This document shows, piece by piece, positions 1 to 5,077 of a stretch of DNA of 5,306 nucleotides. A model generated the notes under the pieces. The model was not told the DNA's origin, did no database searches, and saw only the letters and a program-made list of their open reading frames with translations. The stretch spans positions 1 to 5,306 of the forward strand of contig JAFADM010000567.1 of assembly GCA_023424865.1 (NCBI GenBank), in the 5' to 3' direction. Origin of the DNA: Bacillota bacterium. Its GTDB lineage: Bacteria; Bacillota_A; Clostridia; DSM-8532. How positions within the stretch are numbered: position 1 is the stretch's first letter; each line of letters opens with the position of its first letter. The translations under genes were made by a program, and so were the position numbers.

Positions 1-308
1 ACCAGCACATAATAGCCTCTGGCATTGCCTGCATCCACCACCGCATCCACCAGGGGGCTGAAGTAATTGTTGCCGAAAACCCGGTTGGTATTTTTCCGAT
101 GGTGCATGCTGAAAAGGAAAAGCCCCAAAGTATCCGTTCCCTTGCCGGCAAGCACCCGGGCTGAGGTATTGGGCTCATAGGCGTATTCTCTTATAACCTT
201 CATCACCTTTTCACGGGTTTCGGGCGGCACGTTGGAATAGTTGTTGATCACCCGGGAAACCGTGCTGCGGGACACTCCTGCCAGCCTGGCTATCTCCTCA
301 CTTTTCAT
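1..308 (-). CDS. LacI-family transcriptional regulator, N-terminal part (runs off the left edge)
   Basis: This is a cytoplasmic DNA-binding repressor or activator of the LacI/GalR family, and 102 codons are visible. Residues 4-23 form the helix-turn-helix (EEIARLAGVSRSTVSRVINN), with the family's V-S-x-x-T-V-S-R-V-I-N signature. Residues 26-46 (VPPETREKV..YAYEPN) are the conserved third-helix region. Residues 47-56 are the hinge helix, including the A-R-x-L-A element that inserts a leucine into the minor groove. From about residue 58 (TDTLGLFLF) the periplasmic-binding-protein-like sensor domain begins, and it is cut by the window edge. The ATG at 308 is preceded by GGAGAGAG (313-320). The gene follows the aldolase gene in the same direction but is separated from it by a terminator, and it has its own promoter and palindromic operator, which suggests autoregulation. 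The effector cannot be told because the sensor domain is missing; a sugar or sugar phosphate is usual for the family. Family assignment is very secure. Confidence 0.96.
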   Translation of the reverse strand, partial: MKSEEIARLAGVSRSTVSRVINNYSNVPPETREKVMKVIREYAYEPNTSARVLAGKGTDTLGLFLFSMHHRKNTNRVFGNNYFSPLVDAVVDAGNARGYYVL

Positions 309-348
309 AAAGCTCTCTCCAATCTTCCCGGTTTTTATCTGTAAAAGG

Positions 349-358
349 GTGTGCACAC
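349..358. repeat. Perfect 10-bp palindrome in the LacI-gene leader
   Basis: GTGTGCACAC is a perfect palindrome about 45 bp downstream of the candidate operator (centre to centre near 49 bp) and about 40 bp before the regulator's start codon. It could be a second, weaker protein-binding site, but its sequence differs from the 395-414 site and a chance origin is possible. Confidence 0.3.
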
Positions 359-394
359 AAAGAACGGCATACCCACAAAACATGCTTGAATACT

Positions 395-414
395 TTGTGA
401 ACGCGCGTTTACAA
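395..414. promoter_or_regulatory. Candidate LacI-family operator (20-bp palindrome)
   Basis: TTGTGAACGCGCGTTTACAA is symmetric about 404/405, with nine of ten base pairs matching (only 399/410 fails). AT-flanked half sites around a central CpG, with GT(G/A)AACG-type arms, are the typical look of LacI/GalR-family operators. The site begins a few bases past the predicted transcription start of the LacI-family gene, where a bound repressor would block initiation. Operator function and the identity of the binder are inference. Confidence 0.7.
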
Positions 415-424
415 TTTCATGTTC

Positions 425-453
425 ATTATAGATCGATGGCAAAAAAAACTCAA
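425..453 (-). promoter_or_regulatory. Sigma-70/SigA-type promoter for the LacI-family gene
   Basis: On the minus strand a -35 box TTGAGT (448-453) is followed, after exactly 17 bp, by a perfect -10 box TATAAT (425-430). The spacer starts with a run of eight T on the minus strand, which overlaps the last base of the -35 box. Transcription should start near 418, giving a leader of about 110 nt before the ATG at 308. The palindrome at 395-414 lies immediately downstream of the start point. Confidence 0.8.
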
Positions 454-519
454 GTCCCAAGATCAATGACACTAATAACATTAATAGTTCTACTTACGCT
501 TACGCAAAGGACTGCCAAC

Positions 520-553
520 AAAAAACAGCCGAAAGGTTTGATCCTGTCGGCTG
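520..553 (-). terminator. Rho-independent terminator of the aldolase gene
   Basis: Read on the minus strand, CAGCCGA (553-547) pairs perfectly with TCGGCTG (532-526). After one mismatch the stem continues as AGG/CCT around a 6-nt loop (ATCAAA), and the hairpin is followed directly by six T (525-520). It begins about 50 nt past the aldolase stop codon. It separates the aldolase transcript from the LacI-family gene, which has its own promoter just beyond. Confidence 0.88.
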
Positions 554-604
554 CTTATGCTTATAATCCTTATATCTAGGAGGGACTCATTCTATCTGTA
601 TGGC

Positions 605-1894
605 TTATTTCAGATGAAAGGCATCCTCCAGCTCGTCCACCTGCTTGTCGTCAATGGCAACCATGCTGCCCAGCACTCTGGAAGAGATAAGTCCCTTGGC
701 GCTGTATTCGGCAACCTCAAGCCTGTCAAAGGCATTCAAAAGGCTGTTTCCGGTTACAATGACACAGTCGTTTTCTGAAATGACCACCGGCGTATCCTTG
801 GTGAACATATCCGCCACCATTTTAGGCTGCATAAAGCTGGCACCGAACGGAATTTTCGGAACATGGCGCAGCATGATGTAGCTTTCCGGAATCGTCCGGG
901 AATCAAAGGGCTCCTTAGTGACGGCAAAGGCCATGATATTGGGCGGATGGGCGATCATGACAGAATTGATATGGGGATGCTTTTCATAGATGTATCGGTG
1001 CAGAGGAACAGAGCGGCTGGGTATTTTGCCGGCTTCCACCATGCCGTTGTCAATGCGGATGAGATCCTCTTCGTTAAGGTATTTTCTATCCAGACTGTAA
1101 GGGGTTATAAGGAAGCTGTTTTCTCCCAGCCTCTGTGAAAAGGTTCCCTGAGTGCTGGTAAAAAGCTTCTGGTCATATGCCCGGTGAATAAGCTCGCACA
1201 TTTCGCGGCGGGCTGTTTTTTCGGCACTGGAATAGCTTTGAGGAATAAATTCATTCCATTTAATGTTCTGCTTGTTTTTTATAAGCTCCAGATGCTGCTC
1301 CTGGAGCACAACAGGCTTGCCAATGCGGTTGGCTTTAATTTCGAGCCTGGCACAAAAATCAAGAGTTTCAAATGCCTTGAAGGACTTAAACAAATCGGAA
1401 TTCGCTACCACTACACCGTGGTTTTCCAGCATAACCGTATTGTGCCCCTTTTCAAAAACAGAGGCAATGCTCTCGCCCAGGGCTTCACTTCCCGGAATTT
1501 CATAGGCTGCCATGCCAACTTCACCGCATATTTGATGGGCGTTTGGAATGATGCGGGTATCGGGAATTTTTCTTACGATGCTGAAAGCCACCAGGGCAGG
1601 AGGATGGGCATGCAGTACGGCCCGGACATCAGGTCTCTTCCTGTAGATAAGGGCGTGAAAGGGTAATTCGCTGGAAGGCTTATGAATGCCCACAACTTCG
1701 CCGTCAGGCTTAATGCAGACAATATCCTTTCGCGTCAGACTGCCTTTATCGATACCGCCGGGTGTGATCCAGATATCCCCATTGTCATCTAAAATGGAAA
1801 TATTCCCTCCCGAAGTGGTCGTCATGCCGTAGCCATAAATGCGTTCCATAATCATTACAAGCTGATCGGCAGGATGCAGCAGTTCAAATTTCAT
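605..1894 (-). CDS. Tandem-domain class II aldolase/adducin family protein
   Basis: A 429-residue soluble protein made of two class II aldolase/adducin domains, about twice the length of single-domain relatives such as FucA, AraD or RhaD. Those enzymes are zinc-dependent and cleave or epimerise sugar phosphates. Domain 1 (about 5-195) has S-G-G-N (28-31), T-P-G-G (44-47), S-S-E (74-76), H-A-H (95-97) and E-N-H-G (157-160). By comparison with FucA these supply Glu76 as catalytic base and His95, His97 and His159 as zinc ligands. Domain 2 (about 222-405) keeps the fold signature (LITP, IAHPP, ISEN) but has Ser295, Ile314 and Asp376 at three of the four matching places; only His316 remains. The frame stays open up to an ATG at 1990, but the ATG at 1894 has GGAG nine bases ahead and starts right where homology begins, so I chose it. 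It is monocistronic, with its own promoter and terminator. The substrate is unknown; the neighbouring LacI-family gene suggests carbohydrate use. The family call is secure, a specific enzyme name is not. Confidence 0.93.
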   Translation of the reverse strand: MKFELLHPADQLVMIMERIYGYGMTTTSGGNISILDDNGDIWITPGGIDKGSLTRKDIVCIKPDGEVVGIHKPSSELPFHALIYRKRPDVRAVLHAHPPALVAFSIVRKIPDTRIIPNAHQICGEVGMAAYEIPGSEALGESIASVFEKGHNTVMLENHGVVVANSDLFKSFKAFETLDFCARLEIKANRIGKPVVLQEQHLELIKNKQNIKWNEFIPQSYSSAEKTARREMCELIHRAYDQKLFTSTQGTFSQRLGENSFLITPYSLDRKYLNEEDLIRIDNGMVEAGKIPSRSVPLHRYIYEKHPHINSVMIAHPPNIMAFAVTKEPFDSRTIPESYIMLRHVPKIPFGASFMQPKMVADMFTKDTPVVISENDCVIVTGNSLLNAFDRLEVAEYSAKGLISSRVLGSMVAIDDKQVDELEDAFHLK

Positions 1895-1903
1895 AAGGCT
1901 CAA

Positions 1904-1907
1904 CTCC
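1904..1907 (-). promoter_or_regulatory. Ribosome binding site deciding the aldolase start
   Basis: GGAG on the minus strand lies 9 nt before the ATG at 1894 (MKFELL). The upstream in-frame ATGs at 1909, 1921 and 1990 lack a well-spaced GGAGG-like site. At 1990 the AGGA is only two bases from the ATG. Confidence 0.6.
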
Positions 1908-2024
1908 ATTTCTTTTTCCATATAAAGCCAACATAATGTACTTCTATGCGAGTTTGATTGCGGTGCGTAAAAACAAAATCGTCGGTTCATGTCCTGTTAT
2001 TCACGCACTTAAATCAACATCCCT

Positions 2025-2033
2025 ATTATACCA
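2025..2033 (-). promoter_or_regulatory. Extended -10 promoter upstream of the aldolase gene
   Basis: TGGTATAAT on the minus strand matches the extended -10 consensus TGnTATAAT exactly. The hexamer 17 bp upstream (TGCGTT, 2048-2053) is a poor -35 box, as is common for extended -10 promoters. Transcription would start near 2018 and give a leader of about 125 nt before the chosen start at 1894. Confidence 0.6.
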
Positions 2034-2189
2034 CAATAAAATCCCTAAACGCAGGATAATGTGTTAAGAATTTAACTTATCCCCTGGGGCATTCCCAGCT
2101 ATTTGCTTAAATTGATACGTCTCTCCAGGCCAAAGTATGCTTCTTTACGGCTCAAAGCGAAAAACAACGCCCAGGCTTTGCTCCGCTCT
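2034..2189. other. Intergenic stretch downstream of the Nim-like gene
   Basis: This gap separates the end of the three-gene operon (stop at 2190) from the aldolase promoter. It contains a small inverted repeat, CTGGG (2084-2088) with CCCAG (2094-2098) around a 5-nt loop, and a weak GTTAA/TTAAC pair (2063-2067, 2072-2076). Neither is followed by a T run on the minus strand, so I see no convincing intrinsic terminator for the upstream operon. No reading frame here looks like a gene. Confidence 0.5.
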
Positions 2190-2663
2190 TTATTCAGCGG
2201 TGGAATAGCCGTTCTGCTTCCCGGTCATTTCCAGGATATCGATGCGAAGGACCAGGGTTCTTTTAAGCATGGGCTCCGGAAAGCCCCAGTCCCCAGGGCC
2301 TGCATGCTTTATCATAATAGCTTCAAGGGCCTTTACCTGTTCGGCGGTATCGCTCACAAAGGACACCTTGGCCTTGCCCACAACGCTTTTGTATTTTGCA
2401 CTCCAGTCACAGGCCTGAGGACCTGAAACAAGCTCCACATCCGCTTCCACCTGAAAGGCTGCAACGGGATTTTTTTCAAGTGCCGATACCTTTCGGCCTT
2501 CCCTGGCGGAGTGGACATAGAGGCTGTCTCCGATACGGGCATAGTTCATAGCCACAATGTAGGGCTCCTCACCGTCAATCATGGCCAGCCGTATAATCTG
2601 GGCCTTATCCAGTATGGCTCTTACTTGTTCCACGTCGTGAATCTGGCGATCTTTTCTTCTCAT
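2190..2663 (-). CDS. NimA-like, pyridoxamine 5'-phosphate oxidase-related FMN-binding protein
   Basis: A 157-residue cytosolic protein of the FMN-binding split-barrel superfamily, in the branch containing the 5-nitroimidazole resistance (Nim) proteins. Visible hallmarks are the MRRKDR N-terminus, R-L-A-x-x-D...E-P-Y-I-V-x-x-N-Y (25-41), L-Y-V-H-S-A-x-E-G-R-K (48-58), N-P-V-A-A-F (65-70), and A-C-D-W...Y-K-S-V-V-G (84-96). His51 lies at the place of the conserved histidine in the Nim cofactor pocket. Length is normal for the family. Start ATG at 2663 has AAGGAG seven bases upstream, inside the preceding gene, which it overlaps by 59 nt, so coupled translation is likely. Many members are flavin-dependent reductases of unknown substrate, so actual nitroimidazole reduction or resistance is not established from sequence; the MATE exporter two genes upstream fits a detoxification theme. 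Family membership is confident, the physiological role is inference. Confidence 0.92.
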   Translation of the reverse strand: MRRKDRQIHDVEQVRAILDKAQIIRLAMIDGEEPYIVAMNYARIGDSLYVHSAREGRKVSALEKNPVAAFQVEADVELVSGPQACDWSAKYKSVVGKAKVSFVSDTAEQVKALEAIMIKHAGPGDWGFPEPMLKRTLVLRIDILEMTGKQNGYSTAE

Positions 2664-3423
2664 GTTTCTGCTCCTTTTTCTGCTTTTTTATTTCAGGTGC
2701 GGGCGTTGTTGCTCCAATCGCCCCGCATTTGGCTTCCATCAGCTTTTCCACCAGCTGGGAATAATGAACCAGTGCTTGCTTTCCTTTATCGTTAAGGGCA
2801 TAAGTACCTGTTTTTACTCTGTCAAACCAACCGTAATAATTTTTCTGTAGCAGGATCGCCGTTCTTTCGTTCGTGCCAAGCCCCTTTAGGCGGGCAATGG
2901 ACAGAGCCCCTTCCTTCTCAAGAAGGGCCGCAATAAAAAGAGCCTGCTCACGGTAGGCGGTAACCAGCTTTTGGCGGGTACTCCCTCCCGTATTATTATC
3001 CCCGTGCCGGCTTTCAAATTCATCCAGAGCCTTTTTAGCCTTGCGACGTCCGGAGGCTGCGCTTCGTGCACGATCAAAGGGTACAGGAGTTAAAACCTCT
3101 TCCGCCACAGGGACGCTCAGCTTAAAGTTTACTACCAACAGCCCCAGCTCCAGCCTCCGCAGAAGGTGAAGGAGGTTTTTCCAGCGCTTCGTAAAGGTCA
3201 TTCGCCCGTTTTTAACAACGGCAATATACACCATATGGGTAAAGCGCTGCCTATCAACAGCCTGAAGAATAACTTCCAGATTGAGTGAGAGCTTAAGCTC
3301 CACCGCAAGCATTTTGTCCTCATTAAGGGCAAGAATATCACAATGGCTCACTTCTCCCTTGGGCTCCCAGCCTCTTTCCCTTAGCCAGGCGCACACAGGC
3401 ACATACAAATCCCGCTCCAGCAT
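2605..3423 (-). CDS. DUF2161 family putative PD-(D/E)XK-type nuclease/phosphodiesterase
   Basis: A 272-residue soluble protein. The N-terminal part (about 1-105) looks like a PD-(D/E)XK nuclease fold: after an LxxRGW segment come C-D-I-L-A-L (Asp29), A-V-E-L-K-L (Glu42, Lys44), then an alpha segment with Gln54 and R-Q-R (58-60). These match the D...ExK metal-binding arrangement. The middle block R-R-K-A-K-K-A...F-E-S-R-H-G-D-N-N-T-G-G-S-T-R-Q-K (126-152) is the typical DUF2161 signature. Residues 160-220 resemble a winged-helix DNA-binding unit (ALLEKEGALSIARL...YYGWFDRVKTGTYALNDKG). The last 27 residues are very Lys/Arg-rich, and part of them is encoded in the overlap with the Nim-like gene. 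Start ATG at 3423 has GGGAGGAG just upstream. It sits 63 nt after the MATE gene with no terminator between, so an operon is likely. The target (DNA, RNA or nucleotide) is unknown; nuclease activity is predicted only. Confidence 0.88.
   Translation of the reverse strand: MLERDLYVPVCAWLRERGWEPKGEVSHCDILALNEDKMLAVELKLSLNLEVILQAVDRQRFTHMVYIAVVKNGRMTFTKRWKNLLHLLRRLELGLLVVNFKLSVPVAEEVLTPVPFDRARSAASGRRKAKKALDEFESRHGDNNTGGSTRQKLVTAYREQALFIAALLEKEGALSIARLKGLGTNERTAILLQKNYYGWFDRVKTGTYALNDKGKQALVHYSQLVEKLMEAKCGAIGATTPAPEIKKQKKEQKHEKKRSPDSRRGTSKSHTG
2671..2676 (-). promoter_or_regulatory. Ribosome binding site of the Nim-like gene, inside the DUF2161 coding region
   Basis: AAGGAG on the minus strand, 7 nt before the ATG at 2663. 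It is embedded in the Lys/Glu codons of the upstream gene's basic tail, so that tail is partly shaped by the next gene's translation signal. Confidence 0.8.
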
Positions 3424-3486
3424 GGGCTCCTCCCTGTTTCTTGCAGTCGTTATACGGGATCATCCCCTGCCGGGGCGATTATTGGT

Positions 3487-4881
3487 TTAATTTGATGTTA
3501 TCATTCCTTCTGCCGGTTTGTCCATTCCCTTAACCACATTGTTCAGCCAGCGGTTTCCAAGAAGCCTTTTTATGCCCAAAAAGCATTTAACAAATTCTTC
3601 AACACCAACCATGGCCATTACCCAATATACCGGAAGCCTTAATACAACAGCGCCTAAAAAGGCCAGGGGAAGGCCCACAAGCCAGGGTGCGCCAACATCA
3701 ATTTTAGCCGCGAAAACCGTATCGCCTCCGCCTCGGCATACCCCGACGATCATAATCATATTGACAGCCTTTGGAACAAGAAAGGCGGCCAGCACCCAGA
3801 CTGCCTTTCTACATAAAACAAGGGTGGTCTCCTCTATATGGAAAAGCATCAGTATAAAAGGCGCTGTTATAAGAAGGAGCAGTGTCATGGCGACACCGAT
3901 AAGTGCTCCTGCGGCAACGCTGCGCTTGGCATAAAGCCTGGCCGTCTCCTCATCCCCCGCACCGATAAACCGGCCGATGATGGCGCCACAGGCATTTCCT
4001 ATTCCTATAAAGAGGAAAAAGAAGACGGAATTGATAACATCCATAATTTGAACCGTCGCGTAGGCTTCAGTACCCAGCTTATTGTAGAAAAAGGTGTATC
4101 CCGTGACGCCTACCGCCCAGAAAAGCTCGTTTAAAATAACCGGAGAAACGGTCTTGAAAAAGCGCTTTACAAAATCTGACGTATAGTCTTTTAAATCAGC
4201 CGGCTTAACTGCCAGCTCATAATTCTTTCTATAGATAAGGGTGATTAAAACAATACACTCGATGACCTTGGCAATAACCGTGGCCAAAGCCGCTCCGTTT
4301 ACGCCCATGGCCGACATTCCCAGCTTACCGTAGATAAATATGTACCCTAAAACAGTATTAATAGCTAATGAAATGGAGCTTGCAATAAGGGGCAGGGTAG
4401 TTCTGCCTATACCTCTTGACTGCATGCCGAAGGAGGAGGAAATGGCGCTCAAGGGAAAGCTCAGGGCGAGAAGGGCAAGATAACCTGCTCCCTGAACGCT
4501 GACTCCTTTGTCGTCGGTAAAAAAGTCCATGAACAGCTGAGGATAGCTTATTCCCATAAAAACAAAGGGAACAGAGACAATAAGCCCTATAGCCAGGCTG
4601 ATGCCAAGTATTTTTCGGATGCCGTTAATATCCTTTTTGCCCCAAAACTGGGCTGAAAAGATATTGGCTCCGCTGTTGATACCAAACATAAAGAGCATAA
4701 AGATAAAGTTAAAACGGTTGGCAATGCCCACCGCTACAATGCTTTCCTCCCCCAGTCCTCCGATAAGGATATTATCCACCAGGGTCAGGCTGTTAAGGAT
4801 TAAATTTTGTACGGCGATAGGAAGACCGATAGTAAGAAGAAGGTTCCAATACCTTTTATCCTTAAAATCCAGCCATTGCAT
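3487..4881 (-). CDS. MATE family (multi antimicrobial extrusion) efflux transporter
   Basis: A 464-residue integral membrane protein of the MATE family, which exports cationic drugs, dyes or metabolites in exchange for Na+ or H+. The sequence shows about 12 hydrophobic segments in two pseudo-symmetric halves. The N-half opens with the family signature G-L-P-I-A-V-Q-N...L-V-D-N-I-L-I-G-G-L-G-E...A-V-G-I-A-N (about 18-55). The C-half repeats it near 250-330 (N-E-L-F-W-A-V-G...I-G-N-A-C-G-A-I-I-G-R-F-I-G-A-G), and C-R-G-G-G-D-T follows near 393-399. Length is normal. A GTG at 4887 is in frame, but it overlaps the Shine-Dalgarno GGGAGG (4887-4892), which is 5 nt before the ATG at 4881, so I use the ATG. 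It is the first gene of the likely operon with the DUF2161 and Nim-like genes. Substrate cannot be read from the sequence. Confidence 0.95.
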   Translation of the reverse strand: MQWLDFKDKRYWNLLLTIGLPIAVQNLILNSLTLVDNILIGGLGEESIVAVGIANRFNFIFMLFMFGINSGANIFSAQFWGKKDINGIRKILGISLAIGLIVSVPFVFMGISYPQLFMDFFTDDKGVSVQGAGYLALLALSFPLSAISSSFGMQSRGIGRTTLPLIASSISLAINTVLGYIFIYGKLGMSAMGVNGAALATVIAKVIECIVLITLIYRKNYELAVKPADLKDYTSDFVKRFFKTVSPVILNELFWAVGVTGYTFFYNKLGTEAYATVQIMDVINSVFFFLFIGIGNACGAIIGRFIGAGDEETARLYAKRSVAAGALIGVAMTLLLLITAPFILMLFHIEETTLVLCRKAVWVLAAFLVPKAVNMIMIVGVCRGGGDTVFAAKIDVGAPWLVGLPLAFLGAVVLRLPVYWVMAMVGVEEFVKCFLGIKRLLGNRWLNNVVKGMDKPAEGMITSN

Positions 4882-4886
4882 AGGCA

Positions 4887-4892
4887 CCTCCC
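4887..4892 (-). promoter_or_regulatory. Ribosome binding site deciding the MATE start
   Basis: GGGAGG on the minus strand, 5 nt before the ATG at 4881. The alternative in-frame GTG (4885-4887) shares a base with this site and is therefore unlikely to be the start. Confidence 0.8.
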
Positions 4893-4947
4893 GCTGCCGG
4901 TCTTTTATTGGTCGGACAGGACCTTAACACAGCAACGCAGCCTTCCT

Positions 4948-4976
4948 ATTCTATCAGTTTGGGAGGCACTTAGCAA
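4948..4976 (-). promoter_or_regulatory. Candidate promoter for the MATE-DUF2161-Nim operon
   Basis: TTGCTA (4971-4976) as -35 box and TAGAAT (4948-4953) as -10 box are separated by 17 bp on the minus strand. Transcription would start near 4941, leaving a leader of about 60 nt before the MATE start codon. The -35 box lies within about 15-20 bp of the transposase relic. Confidence 0.5.
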
Positions 4977-4990
4977 CTTGCGGGGTTTTT

Positions 4991-5077
4991 AATGTTTCTG
5001 TTCTGGTTGCACTGGCCGTGGATGACGACGGATTCCGGGAAATCATAAGGGCCAGTGAAGGATCGAAAGAACGTTTC
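4991..5077 (+). pseudogene. Relic of an IS256/mutator-type transposase
   Basis: In the plus-strand frame starting at 4991 about 29 codons read NVSVLVALAVDDDGF followed by REIIRASEGSKERF. This closely resembles the conserved block near the middle of IS256-family (mutator) DDE transposases, usually N-V-(S/A)-V-(L/M)-V-A-I-G-V-N-x-D-G-Y-R-E-(V/I)-(L/I)-G-x-x-E-G. Two usually conserved glycines are replaced (Ala in ALAV, Arg in IIRAS), and the match stops abruptly on both sides: no upstream or downstream transposase sequence is recognisable and the frame closes at a TAG at 5105. No terminal inverted repeats are visible. It is a non-functional remnant left in the gap between the MATE promoter and the right-edge reading frame. 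The similarity is recalled from family knowledge, not from a search. Confidence 0.75.

Noticed and set aside
241..579. Plus-strand open frame of 112 codons covering the LacI-gene start and its promoter region
   Set aside because: It runs through the LacI-family start, promoter, operator and terminator on the other strand, and its product looks random.
1184..1666. Plus-strand open frame of 160 codons across the aldolase gene
   Set aside because: It lies fully inside the well-supported minus-strand aldolase, has no family features and is typical antisense shadow coding.
1895..1990. N-terminal extension of the aldolase to the ATG at 1990
   Set aside because: No well-spaced ribosome site there, and homology to class II aldolases begins only at the ATG at 1894. 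Kept as a low-interest finding.
2063..2098. Possible terminator of the MATE-DUF2161-Nim operon
   Set aside because: The inverted repeats are only 5 bp long and no T tract follows on the minus strand.
3463..3476. CCCC/GGGG mini-hairpin between the MATE and DUF2161 genes
   Set aside because: A 4-bp stem without a T tract is too weak for a terminator. The short gap and strong ribosome site point to continued transcription.
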